From contig JAFYCU010000101.1 in assembly GCA_017545095.1 (NCBI GenBank), forward strand, positions 1-27,478: a DNA stretch of 27,478 nucleotides, read 5' to 3'. Made by a program: the position numbers and the translations under genes. This document shows, piece by piece, positions 15,831-24,071 of the stretch. The stretch comes from Muribaculaceae bacterium. GTDB lineage: Bacteria; Bacteroidota; Bacteroidia; Bacteroidales; Muribaculaceae. The notes beneath the pieces are model-generated. The model searched no databases and was not told where the DNA came from. It worked only from the letters and a program-made list of their open reading frames with translations. Position 1 is the stretch's first letter, and each line of letters starts with the position of its first letter.

Positions 15831-16903
15831 GTCTTGGAATATAGAATATTAATCATTCGTTTGGCGACCTCACGTATCATGGGCACGGCGACGGAGTTGC
15901 CCGTTTGTCGGCGAATTTCTTGGTGCGAAACCACGATGCGGAAGTCGTCGGGGAAACCTTGCAGCCTGAGCAGTTCGCGCGACGAGGGGCGGCGGCGACC
16001 GTTCACCAACAAGTAGTTATAAGATGCACCTGTGCGCAAGGCGCATGAGTAATCAAGGATTGAAATGTTGCCTGATTTGTTCTCATGCCAAATCGATGGG
16101 TAGAAAACGGTTTTCCCGGCCACTCTCGCGGCGCGTTTTGCCAAAATGTGGTCGGAAGCAAATAGGCTGGGGTCAACGGCATCGTCGTTTTCCAAAATGT
16201 CGCTCAAGTTATAGGGAATGACGGGGAAATCGAAATCGAACTGGTTGCAGCATTGCTCACTCGTGAATCCCACAATAATCACCCGCTCGCGCTTTTGAGG
16301 CAAGCCGAAATCAAGGGCATTGAGAATCTTCCATTTGATGTGGTAACCCAATCCCTGAAGCACATTGCTGATGACGGCAAATGTGTTGCCATGATCATGG
16401 GTCACCAGTTGTTTCACATTCTCGAGCAGGATGGCTTGTGGACGATGATGCTCAAGAATGCGTTGAATCTCAAAGAACATCGTGCCACGCGTGTCGGCAA
16501 ACCCCTGCTGCTTGCCCATGATGGAGAAAGCCTGGCAGGGGAAGCCAGCCAGCAAGATGTCGTGCGGCGGAATGTCGTTGGCCGAGATTTTTGTGATGTC
16601 GCCAGACGGATGAACACCGAAGTTGGCGGTGTAGGTGGTGCAGGCCGCAGCGTCCCATTCCGAGGAGAAAACGCACTCACCGCCCAACTCATCGAAAGGA
16701 ATCCTGATGCCGCCTATGCCGGCAAACAGGTCGATGAATCGGAAACGAGCCGTCGGTGTCGTTGAAAGGTGATGGTGGATAAACACTGGCTCGCCATACA
16801 CTTCGGGGATTTCATATATCGACCGAACATAGCTCACCGCCACATCGTTTAGCAAGCCAGTGTTTACTGCCTCGTTGGCAACCTTTTTCGATTTCTTGTC
16901 CAC
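15827..16903 (-). CDS. DNA (cytosine-5) methyltransferase, type II R-M
   Basis: 358 residues with a GTG start at 16903. All core motifs are readable: I FIDLFAGIGG (56-65), IV GFPCQAFS with catalytic Cys123, VI ENV (161-163), VIII QKRERV (203-208), and X RQTGNSVAVP (332-341), with LLRLQGFPDDFR just before X. The target recognition region lies at about 235-305. An N-terminal extension of about 50 residues precedes motif I. It methylates C5 of cytosine in a site I cannot deduce and protects host DNA from the overlapping endonuclease gene. The start lies 21 bases after the 51-bp copy of the neighbouring gene's 3' end. Confidence 0.95.
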   Translation of the reverse strand: MDKKSKKVANEAVNTGLLNDVAVSYVRSIYEIPEVYGEPVFIHHHLSTTPTARFRFIDLFAGIGGIRIPFDELGGECVFSSEWDAAACTTYTANFGVHPSGDITKISANDIPPHDILLAGFPCQAFSIMGKQQGFADTRGTMFFEIQRILEHHRPQAILLENVKQLVTHDHGNTFAVISNVLQGLGYHIKWKILNALDFGLPQKRERVIIVGFTSEQCCNQFDFDFPVIPYNLSDILENDDAVDPSLFASDHILAKRAARVAGKTVFYPSIWHENKSGNISILDYSCALRTGASYNYLLVNGRRRPSSRELLRLQGFPDDFRIVVSHQEIRRQTGNSVAVPMIREVAKRMINILYSKT

Positions 16904-16924
16904 AATAAATAATTAATTCATTTG

Positions 16925-16975
16925 TTTTCAGTCGCCCCATTGGCCGGAGTAGTTGCCACGCAGGAACTGCTGGAG
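16925..16975. repeat. 51-bp second copy of the 3' end of the gene at 20253-22460
   Basis: Identical to 20250-20300 except at 16958 (A instead of G at 20283). On the minus strand it reads LQQFLRGNYSGQWGD and stop. The preceding codons in that frame (AQQPACCAVRTQ, after a stop) have no counterpart in the full gene, so this is a displaced end and not a gene. It separates the R-M cassette from the peptidase cassette. Confidence 0.9.
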
Positions 16976-17010
16976 TTGTGTTCTGACAGCACAACAGGCA
17001 GGCTGTTGGC

Positions 17011-17883
17011 TTAGTATAGCATTTTGTTAATCAGGATATTGAGGTCATCAACATCGATTTGATAATCCGTCAGCACATCGGCTTCGATTTCGTCCATTTC
17101 ATCACTAATACAACGGTTGAGCATCAAGTTGATGATGACGTTCACATCATCGATGTCGATGATGCCGTTGAAATCGATGTCGCCAGTGTTTTCTGGGCAG
17201 AAGTAAACATTGAAGTAGCTTATGGAGTTCGTTGCCCAATTACTGGCATTGTCACAATAATCGGTCTGCCGAGAACTGGCAAACAATTGCCTTGCCTGAG
17301 TGGGCGTGTAGAATGCGTGAATTTGCCACCCCAACTCTTCGACTAAAGCATCGTAATGTTCATTGCTTCTATTGTCGGTTGATTTCAATCTCACCCCCCG
17401 GCGTTCGTAGATTTGCCTGACTTCATCATTGATTTCATGATAGAGGTCAAAAGCGATTGACGCAATGCGATTTTCAGAGCTCACGACAACGCATCGGCTA
17501 TCATCGTCTAGAGCAATCTCCTTGTTAACAAGTCCTAAGCTAAAGTCATAAAGCATTGTTTCTTGATCAGAGCCGGAATAGACGATGTAGACTTTTCGGT
17601 TCTCCTCTCTGACGGCTGCAAAATACCGCACAGTTTCGTGGATATAAGAACCATCATATTCTTTGGCCGTGACAATTTTGTATTGTTGTCCTCCCATCAA
17701 CGTGTCACCTTTCATCAAATAAATCACTTCTTTTCCATCTTCTTCAACACACCATTCACGGTCATCACCACAAAACGTGTGGTAACGATGCCCAGCCATA
17801 GCGGGCAATAAACAGGACAATAGCACGATAATTGCCCAAATGCATAATTTGTTTTTTGCTGAATCCATAGTCTTATTCCACAT
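17011..17883 (-). CDS. Exported protein with C-terminal dockerin-like calcium-binding repeats
   Basis: 290 residues. The signal sequence is KNKLCIWAIIVLLSCLLPAMA (roughly residues 10-30), possibly starting at the second Met (residue 6). The central part (EDGKEVIYLMKGDTLMGGQQ, then YKIV and VYIVYSGSDQETMLYDFSLG) resembles beta-rich proteins of unknown function common in Bacteroidales. Residues about 232-290 hold two dockerin type I-like loops: GDIDFNGIIDIDDVNVIINL and ADVLTDYQIDVDDLNILINK. Dockerins bind cohesins or act as calcium-stabilised tails; no cohesin is seen here. The start is six bases after the C25 peptidase stop, so the two are one operon. The gene ends 36 bases before the 51-bp repeat. 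Confidence 0.75.
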   Translation of the reverse strand: MWNKTMDSAKNKLCIWAIIVLLSCLLPAMAGHRYHTFCGDDREWCVEEDGKEVIYLMKGDTLMGGQQYKIVTAKEYDGSYIHETVRYFAAVREENRKVYIVYSGSDQETMLYDFSLGLVNKEIALDDDSRCVVVSSENRIASIAFDLYHEINDEVRQIYERRGVRLKSTDNRSNEHYDALVEELGWQIHAFYTPTQARQLFASSRQTDYCDNASNWATNSISYFNVYFCPENTGDIDFNGIIDIDDVNVIINLMLNRCISDEMDEIEADVLTDYQIDVDDLNILINKMLY

Positions 17884-17889
17884 TTAAGC

Positions 17890-20163
17890 CTATTCAATGA
17901 TTAGGCTGGCACCTTTTTTTACCTCAAAGTCTTTGGTGATGGAAACTCCCAATCCCTTCGAAATAGTCGTAGTTCCCGTTTGAATCACAATGGGCCCATT
18001 CGGTAAGGAGTCTGTCACATCACTGCCAATGAAAGTTCTTTCGGCAGTGATTAAACGATTGCCATTGATTGTTTCGTTTTGCAAATATTCAGTCCTTTTT
18101 ATCGTAGCTTGAAGAGGAAGATATTCTGGTCTGGTTATACATATTTGATATTCATTTCCAGACAAGCCATTGAATAGCGCGGTTCTGCGAAACTGCTGCA
18201 CTGAATAATAAGGTTCACCACTATTATCATTGCCCATGATGCAAATCCTACAACTATCATTGGAACTTGACTTGACAAGCAATTGATTGTTCACAAATTG
18301 AAATCTTACATCGTTTTGATATTTAGGCTTGTGAGTAAAGATGGGCATTTCTGGGTCACCAAGCGGATTAATTGTAAACATCAACCATCTATAAGGAAGA
18401 GAAATTTTGTTGCTTTTCCCAATATAAGATAATTTTGCGTTGGTCGCAGCAAGTCCAAATCCTGCGTTAGTTGTGAAAATACTCTTGAAAAAAATGCATA
18501 GAGGATCTTCTGAGTATGAAGACCAACTTTCTCTTGAAGCACCCCAATATGCCAAAATTCCACTATTCTCTGCATTGATGAATGAATTGCTTAAACAGCT
18601 CGTCACACGAAAGTCATTGGTTAAGCAGGCCGTAGTGGCAATTATGGTATTACACGAATTAAATAAAGTGTCGGCATGGTATTTAAGATAATATGAATTT
18701 TCAAGACCCCATAAATCTTGACGACCATGCGCGATTACTGTAGCAAATGTGTAGCCTTTTTTAAGTTCTGCCTGTAAATGTTCTGCATTACATTGATAAT
18801 TAGCACTATCAGGGAAATCGGTATAGGTATCAAAAAGGCGCACTAACTGGCCGTTCCAATAATCTTTAATGCTGTTATTATAAATATACTCTCCCGTTTC
18901 TTGAGAATCGCTCTGGCCATTATAATAATAGTGCCTCATGGATCCAGCCATCAGGATATTACCATCAGAATAACAGACATCTGGAGAACCAGATTCATAT
19001 TTGATGATACGGTTAACGAAATTGACGATGTCGATACCGCTATTTATAGGAGCGCGAGTCAAAACAATCTCAGGAGCGATATCCACACTGTCGGATAATT
19101 CTCCACTTATTCCATTCCTATTAGTATCCCAATCCATTGTGTCAAAACAGGCATAGAATAAGTCGCATGGAGTGTAGCCTGTGGTGTCTCTATACGAAGA
19201 ATGATATTGGATTTGGCATTCTTGAACAGGAATTAGGCTCGCATTACCTCCGAGCAAAACATATTTCAGACCATGGAATGTTCCATTGTAATAATCGTAT
19301 AGTGCATTTTTGATCTTCATTTGAGTCGAATTGCCAGGGTATTGGTTGATTTCGCTCATAGTCAGCACCTTGGCGCGTACACCCTTTTGGGTTTTCCAAT
19401 CAGCAAGAGGTTGGAAATAATTGGCAGCCCAACTGGGCGCAACAATTAAATATTCCCAATCTGATTGTGTGGATTGTTGACTTTGTGGATAAAATATATT
19501 CATTTCATGTGGGTTTTCTACTAAATCTAACAAGACATCATGCATCGAGTTCCCGATTTTGCCATTACTGATGATTGGTGTATAATTGTTATTGTTATTG
19601 CCATTAAAAGTTAAAGTGATGGTTGTGATAGAATACAACGTTAGTTCTGATGTAGATGAATTATACGAAAAAGGAGTAATCAATAATCCAATATATTTGT
19701 ACCCATCCGACAGAAAAGTCCCTGAACTTACAATTTGTGGTGAAATAATTTGAGTGGACCTTGGACTATTGCAGTGGGGTTTATTTGAAAACATTGGAAG
19801 GCCAACGTTTGTCGTGGCTATCGGAATGGTATCTATAACTATATTTTCCCATGTGGTGTTCTCTGAGAACGATGCATTTACATTGTTAAGAGATTCGTTT
19901 TTACCAATCAAAAGATTCACTGCTATTTCAGGAATGGCAAAATTAGAAGAATCAGGGTTGTAGGTTAAGGTATGTTTGTCTGATATGATTCTGGAGATGC
20001 CATTATTTTCAACAATCTGAAAATCTTCAGCGTTGAATACAAAAGAATAAGTTCTTGTATAAGTCCCCCATGAAAGAGTTGAGTATAAAGATAACAAAAG
20101 AAAAAGGCAATAGCGTTTTAGCGAATTACCAGAGATTGAAATATCTAATTTGATGGATTTCAT
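17890..20163 (-). CDS. Peptidase family C25 (gingipain-like) secreted cysteine protease
   Basis: 757 residues. The N-terminal part has a hydrophobic export segment (YCLFLLLSLYSTLSWG, about 18-33) followed by a propeptide-like beta-rich region. The catalytic part begins near DWEYLIVAPSWAANYFQPLA; His479 in VIAHGRQDLWG and Cys513 in TTACLTNDF are spaced 34 apart, close to the spacing in gingipains. INPLGDPEMPIF follows, as in many C25 proteins. The C-terminus (ISKGLGVSITKDFEVKKGAS) resembles short beta-stack tails and not a classical type IX sorting domain. It probably acts outside the cell on proteins. The gene is visibly AT-richer than its neighbours, with many TTA, ATA and AGA codons, a sign of transfer. 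Operon with the dockerin protein. Confidence 0.85.
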   Translation of the reverse strand: MKSIKLDISISGNSLKRYCLFLLLSLYSTLSWGTYTRTYSFVFNAEDFQIVENNGISRIISDKHTLTYNPDSSNFAIPEIAVNLLIGKNESLNNVNASFSENTTWENIVIDTIPIATTNVGLPMFSNKPHCNSPRSTQIISPQIVSSGTFLSDGYKYIGLLITPFSYNSSTSELTLYSITTITLTFNGNNNNNYTPIISNGKIGNSMHDVLLDLVENPHEMNIFYPQSQQSTQSDWEYLIVAPSWAANYFQPLADWKTQKGVRAKVLTMSEINQYPGNSTQMKIKNALYDYYNGTFHGLKYVLLGGNASLIPVQECQIQYHSSYRDTTGYTPCDLFYACFDTMDWDTNRNGISGELSDSVDIAPEIVLTRAPINSGIDIVNFVNRIIKYESGSPDVCYSDGNILMAGSMRHYYYNGQSDSQETGEYIYNNSIKDYWNGQLVRLFDTYTDFPDSANYQCNAEHLQAELKKGYTFATVIAHGRQDLWGLENSYYLKYHADTLFNSCNTIIATTACLTNDFRVTSCLSNSFINAENSGILAYWGASRESWSSYSEDPLCIFFKSIFTTNAGFGLAATNAKLSYIGKSNKISLPYRWLMFTINPLGDPEMPIFTHKPKYQNDVRFQFVNNQLLVKSSSNDSCRICIMGNDNSGEPYYSVQQFRRTALFNGLSGNEYQICITRPEYLPLQATIKRTEYLQNETINGNRLITAERTFIGSDVTDSLPNGPIVIQTGTTTISKGLGVSITKDFEVKKGASLIIE

Positions 20164-20201
20164 GAGTTGGATGATGAGAAATCGGGGTGGTTGTTTGCTT
20201 A

Positions 20202-20240
20202 TTGTTTGCCGATTTCGCTATTAACGAAATCGGCAAACAA
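20202..20240. terminator. 16-bp perfect inverted repeat between the large exported gene and the C25 gene
   Basis: TTGTTTGCCGATTTCG at 20202-20217 pairs perfectly with CGAAATCGGCAAACAA at 20225-20240 around a 7-base loop. It lies 13 bases after the stop codon of the gene ending at 20253. No T-run follows on the minus strand, so it may be a stabilising 3' hairpin, or the end of the inserted cassette, instead of a simple terminator. Confidence 0.65.
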
Positions 20241-20249
20241 GTTAAAGTT

Positions 20250-20300
20250 TTTTCAGTCGCCCCATTGGCCGGAGTAGTTGCCGCGCAGGAACTGCTGGAG
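20250..20300. repeat. Master copy of the duplicated gene 3' end
   Basis: Encodes the last 15 codons plus stop of the large exported gene in its native frame. Copies lie at 16925-16975 and 15061-15090. Confidence 0.9.
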
Positions 20301-22460
20301 GATGTCGCAGCGGCTGACGTAGCGTGCTGTCTGGCGGCTGTTGGTGCGGTAGAAGTCGGCTAGGTCGTTCATGGTGGTGTATTCGCGGCTGGCGGTGTTC
20401 TTGGTCTCGGTCATGTTGTAGTCGGCATCCCAGGTGCGGGTGATGTAGCGTGTGCCGGCTGGCACGTAGGCACGGGCGTAGAGGATGTCCTGCCGCAGGG
20501 CGAAGTCGTTGTTGGGCATGGAGGCGGCTTCGTCGAGCAGCTGTGCCGCCCAGGCCACGAAGTCTTTCTCGCCGCGGTAGCAGCACTCGTCGGCACAGCT
20601 CTGGCCGTAGCGGCTGATGTACCAGCACTCGCCCTTGTAGCTGGCCTGGTAGAGCAGCGCGGCCATCTGGTACTTAGCCTCAACGGCGGTGATGCCGGCA
20701 TCCTCGGGATGGTCCACCACATCTTGAAGGATAATCATCTTCTCGCAGAAGTCGAGCTTCTGGTTGCTCTTCACCGGCGTGGGGTCTTCGCCGCACTCGC
20801 CCCACCACTCGCCGTGGCACACCACCTGGTGCTTGAACCAGCGCGGAATCTCCATGTCGCGGCGGGCCATATAGAACGAGATGGCCTGCTTGCCGTAGTA
20901 GCTCAGCGGCACTTTTTGCAGATAGGGGATGGCGGCCTTGAACTGCCCCTCGCGGATGAGCTTGGTGCCGATGCGGTCGTTGAAGTAGTCGGCGTTCATG
21001 TCGGGCGAGGCTCCGGTGTTGAGGTAACGCTCCAGGGCTGTGGTGGCTCCCTTGCCCGTGGTAAGGTAGTCGCGGTAGGCCATCATCTCCTGCGAGCCGA
21101 GCGAGTCGAGGGCGTATTTATAGTCGCCGCTCACCCAGTAGTCCTCACCCACATTGTTGCCGGCAATCAGGCGCTCGTGGTTGCTCATCCAGCCCTGCAG
21201 GGCCGTGGCCAGGTTGGCGTTGCCCCACTGCATGGCCTTGGCGGGCATGATGTCGTACATGATGTTCTGCATCACCTCGGTGTAGTGGTTCGAGGCGAAG
21301 CCGTAGCTGTTGTAGTCGCTGTTATACTGGTCGATTTCCTTCTTCTCCACGGTCTGGGCCCATTTCAGTTCGTCGAGGAAGTAGTCCTGATACTTCTTGC
21401 TGCCGTCGGCGGTCTGGGTCGAGGCCACCCATCGGCACATGCGTGCGTTGTCGAGCATGCGCTGGGTGCCCTTCATCTTCATGGCCTTGTCGAGCATGGC
21501 CAGGCCTTGCTGCGTGTCGCCCAGGTTGCAGGTGAGGAACCCGGCTGCGCTTTGCCACAGGGCGGGCACTTGGGTCTTGCCCTCCTTCACCACTTGGCCT
21601 GCAAAGGCGATGAACTGGCGCATCTCCTGCTGCGAGGCGGCCACGTAGGCGGGGTTTTCCCAGTCGTATTCATACTGTGCACGCAGGGTGAAGCTGCCAC
21701 GGTTCACGAAGTCCTGCACCAAATAGATCAGTGTGGGGGCGTTGGGGTCGCGTGCATACTCACTGCGCATGCCGTTCAGGTCGCGCCCATCGCGCATGAT
21801 CCACTTGAGCGAGAGCATGTCGCCCTGCTCGGCATAGATGTCGCAAGCCTCCTTTTTCTTGCCGGTGCGCAGCAGTGCTCCGGCATAGATGTTGCGCATC
21901 ATGTCGCGGTATACGCTGGGTTGCAGCGTGCCCTCGGCTTGGTTCCAATAGTTGATGATGCCCTGGGTGTCGCCCAAGCCCATGAGCGTGCGCATGGCCA
22001 GCAGGCGGTACTGCGGCAGCAGGCGCGTGCCGTTGTAGGCTTTGGCGCGGTCGTGCAGATACTGCATGCGCATGTTGCGCTGGGCTTTCTGGCTCTTGGT
22101 GGGATAGGCCCAGTTGTCGTCGTCGAGGTCGCTGCTGAGCTTGATATACGACACCAGCACGCGCAGGTATTCCTCCATCTCCTTGTCGCCGCTGTCGAGG
22201 GCTTTGCGCACAATGCTGTTGGTGGAGGCCTCGAAGTTCTCCATATCCACCCAGCTCAGGTTGTTCATTTCGTAGGAGGCGTTCTCGCTGCCGGTGTAGT
22301 CGACCCAGAACTTCTGCAAGCGGGGCGTGAACGTCTCACCCAGCTGCTGGCGGTTGTAGGCACTGAACACATAGTACATGGGCCTGCCCCAGGGTCCGCA
22401 GGCCAGCGCAGTGCCCGCCATGGCGAGCACCAGTGCGCTAAGGATGATAAATCGTTTCAT
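20253..22460 (-). CDS. Large exported protein of unknown function with helical repeat character
   Basis: 735 residues from ATG 22460 (MKRFIILSALVLAMAGTALA followed by CGPWG). The signal peptide could be cut after ALA, and the following Cys might also be lipidated, though the lipobox is weak. The body is alpha-helical with TPR-like stretches (LLPQYRLLAMRTLMGLGDTQ, AGALLRTGKKKEACDIYAEQ and GQFKAAIPYLQKVPLSYYGK). A cysteine-rich patch (GECWYISRYGQSCADECCYR) lies near the C-terminus. I recognise it only as a conserved Bacteroidales hypothetical protein. It overlaps the end of the preceding lipoprotein gene by 23 bases, implying coupling. Its 3' end is the apparent insertion target of the two cassettes downstream. 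A longer form starting at 22505 is unlikely because it would bury the signal peptide. Confidence 0.85.
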   Translation of the reverse strand: MKRFIILSALVLAMAGTALACGPWGRPMYYVFSAYNRQQLGETFTPRLQKFWVDYTGSENASYEMNNLSWVDMENFEASTNSIVRKALDSGDKEMEEYLRVLVSYIKLSSDLDDDNWAYPTKSQKAQRNMRMQYLHDRAKAYNGTRLLPQYRLLAMRTLMGLGDTQGIINYWNQAEGTLQPSVYRDMMRNIYAGALLRTGKKKEACDIYAEQGDMLSLKWIMRDGRDLNGMRSEYARDPNAPTLIYLVQDFVNRGSFTLRAQYEYDWENPAYVAASQQEMRQFIAFAGQVVKEGKTQVPALWQSAAGFLTCNLGDTQQGLAMLDKAMKMKGTQRMLDNARMCRWVASTQTADGSKKYQDYFLDELKWAQTVEKKEIDQYNSDYNSYGFASNHYTEVMQNIMYDIMPAKAMQWGNANLATALQGWMSNHERLIAGNNVGEDYWVSGDYKYALDSLGSQEMMAYRDYLTTGKGATTALERYLNTGASPDMNADYFNDRIGTKLIREGQFKAAIPYLQKVPLSYYGKQAISFYMARRDMEIPRWFKHQVVCHGEWWGECGEDPTPVKSNQKLDFCEKMIILQDVVDHPEDAGITAVEAKYQMAALLYQASYKGECWYISRYGQSCADECCYRGEKDFVAWAAQLLDEAASMPNNDFALRQDILYARAYVPAGTRYITRTWDADYNMTETKNTASREYTTMNDLADFYRTNSRQTARYVSRCDILQQFLRGNYSGQWGD

Positions 22461-23463
22461 AGTCTTGTGTATTGTATTGATTGATGTTTCGGGAGTCGAG
22501 GGCATAGGTGATGACCTGCGCGTTGATGCCGGGCCGCTGCTGCTGCAAGGCTCGGCTCACGCGCACGATTTCGGCTGGAGCCACGTGCCATCGGCGCACG
22601 GTGTCGCCCACGATGACCCACGTGGCGGTGTTGGTGTCGTCGCTCAGTTCGGGCAGGTCGCGGCTGGCCACCACCAGCCATTCGTGGCCGCTGGGCAGCG
22701 GATGATAGAGCGTGCTGTCGGCCAGGTTCTCGTAGTGAAGCAGTGCCTTGAAGCCATTGGAGTCGAAGAGCAGCTGCCAGTCATAGGTGGGGTAGGCCGC
22801 GCACAGCGGCAACGCATAGTTGCCCACGTGCTTCAGATAGGGCTGCACGTCGCGGTAGTCGAGGATGGGGTTGTGCCCGTTGGTGCGTGTGGCGTCGCCG
22901 GTGTTATACACCATGAGCACGCCATAGTCGACCGGTGGCGGGGTCATCGACAGCTGGTGCAGCCTGATGGTGGCCGACAGACGCATACCGTGGCCGGTGG
23001 CGGCTTCGCGCACCAGACCCAGGAAGCGGAAATAGTCATCCTGTGAGTTGCGTGTCCAGTCGAAGTCGATTTGCAGCTCTCGCGGTGCGGGCAGGTCGTT
23101 GGTCTCGCACATCTGCACCACGCGGTCCACGAGTCGCTGGGCATAGTCGTCGAGGTCGTGCCGCAGGCAGTTCTCCACGATGAAGATGACGGGAATCACC
23201 TCCACGCCGGCAGGCACTGAGTCTTGGAAACGCAGTGTGGCGTTGGGGTTGGGTGTGCCGTCGCGCATCACCACATCGAAGAAGCGCGTATACATCTTGG
23301 CCACATGATGGCGGCGCAGGAAGTCGCGTTCGGTGCTGTCGAGTCGCAGCGTGGTGCGCCAGTAGTAGACGCTCGGAGCCGGGTCGGGCACTTCGCCGCC
23401 GCCACGGCGGCAAGCCGTGGCAAGGGCCAACAAGGCCAGCAGGATGACGAGATATCGGATCAT
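22438..23463 (-). CDS. Conserved lipoprotein of unknown function
   Basis: 341 residues with a lipoprotein signal (MIRYLVILLALLALATAC, Cys18). The body has alternating strand and helix segments reminiscent of a TIM barrel: VYYWRTTLRLDSTERDFLRR, VAKMYTRFFDVVM, VEVIPVIFIVENCL, ELQIDFDWTRNSQDDYFRFL and VDYGVLMVYNTGD. The D-F-D-W strand could hold acidic active-site residues if it is a hydrolase, but I cannot name a family with certainty. It is probably anchored to a membrane on the periplasmic or outer face. It overlaps the start of the next gene, giving a two-gene operon, and starts 13 bases after the remnant nuclease gene. Confidence 0.8.
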   Translation of the reverse strand: MIRYLVILLALLALATACRRGGGEVPDPAPSVYYWRTTLRLDSTERDFLRRHHVAKMYTRFFDVVMRDGTPNPNATLRFQDSVPAGVEVIPVIFIVENCLRHDLDDYAQRLVDRVVQMCETNDLPAPRELQIDFDWTRNSQDDYFRFLGLVREAATGHGMRLSATIRLHQLSMTPPPVDYGVLMVYNTGDATRTNGHNPILDYRDVQPYLKHVGNYALPLCAAYPTYDWQLLFDSNGFKALLHYENLADSTLYHPLPSGHEWLVVASRDLPELSDDTNTATWVIVGDTVRRWHVAPAEIVRVSRALQQQRPGINAQVITYALDSRNINQYNTQDYETIYHP

Positions 23464-23476
23464 AGTTCTAATCGCG

Positions 23477-23916
23477 TTAAAGTAGTTTCTTTAGATCTTC
23501 GATGTCGGGCAGCGCTTTGCGAAGCTTTTCGGGCATTTCTGCCGTAGAACTGTAGGTGGCCACACCCATAGGCTTGAGGTTCGTCTATCAAATTCGTCGG
23601 TCATGACCGACGAATTAACATCAAACATTATCCAATTCTCATAAAATGAGCGCATTTCTTTTAGTTGTGTTGCCGAGAATCCCCTCAGCCCTGGTAATTC
23701 GCGCTGCAGTTGGGCGCTGATGGCTTCCAAGGCACCTGTGCCCCAGGTGCCCTGGCGCGTGTTTTGCGAGATGTATTTCCCTATGCTGAAGTACAACGAC
23801 AGCTGCGTGCGGTTGACGTCCTTTGCAGCTTCGTACTGTCCTTGCAGAATGGCGGTCTTGATGGCTTCAACCGCCTTGTGCAGCGGCGAGGGCAGAGAGT
23901 TGGGGGCTTGTTCCAT
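23477..23916 (-). pseudogene. DUF1016/PDDEXK nuclease (YhcG-type) with its nuclease core deleted
   Basis: The start MEQAPNSLPSPLHKAVEAIK and the following QLSLYFSIGKYISQNTRQGT, AISAQLQRELPGLRGFSATQ and LKEMRSFYENW are the DUF1016 N-terminal domain. Just after NSSVMTDEF the frame breaks, and another frame reads TNLKPMGVATYSSTAEMPEK, then LRKALPDIEDLKKLL and stop at 23477-23479, the usual C-terminus of the same family. The intervening PDDEXK nuclease core is gone. In the original frame the product would run on to a stop at 23491. Family members are about 350 residues and are often found in defence or mobile regions. A perfect 26-bp palindrome (23591-23616) sits next to the junction. Confidence 0.8.
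23591..23616. repeat. Perfect 26-bp palindrome
   Basis: The half-site AATTCGTCGGTCA is followed exactly by its complement. It codes for NSSVMTDEF inside the remnant nuclease gene and lies within about ten bases of the deletion junction. Confidence 0.9.
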
Positions 23917-23960
23917 AGTCAAAAACCATATCGAATGAAACCAATGCGCGTTTCGGGCTG

Positions 23961-23968
23961 CAAAAATA
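23961..23968 (-). promoter_or_regulatory. -7 promoter box TATTTTTG
   Basis: TAnnTTTG match on the minus strand, 44 bases before the ATG at 23916; still intact although the gene is broken. It may now drive the lipoprotein operon. Confidence 0.55.
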
Positions 23969-24011
23969 AGTATTCCGTTCCGATTGCGCAACAGTTCGGG
24001 GGAAAATCGGC

Positions 24012-24047
24012 GAAAAAAAGCCCCCAGTGCTTGTGGCAACGGGGGCT
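24012..24047 (-). terminator. Rho-independent terminator of the DUF805 gene
   Basis: On the minus strand AGCCCCC pairs with GGGGGCT (24041-24047 and 24019-24025) and is followed directly by seven T bases. The 15-base loop makes it a moderate hairpin, but the layout is classical. Confidence 0.8.
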
Positions 24048-24071
24048 GTGATGTAGTTGGCGGCGCGAGGC

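Noticed and set aside
16812..16994. Short minus-strand frame running across the 51-bp repeat into the methyltransferase start
   Set aside because: It reads the repeat and the methyltransferase gene in the wrong frame; no protein-like features.
17011..17200. Cellulosome component based on the dockerin repeats
   Set aside because: No cohesin, scaffoldin or cellulase genes in the window; isolated dockerin-like tails are common in secreted Bacteroidales proteins.
20709..22484. Long open frame antisense to the large exported gene (591 codons)
   Set aside because: Same shadow effect; the opposite strand has a signal peptide, coherent domains and operon context.
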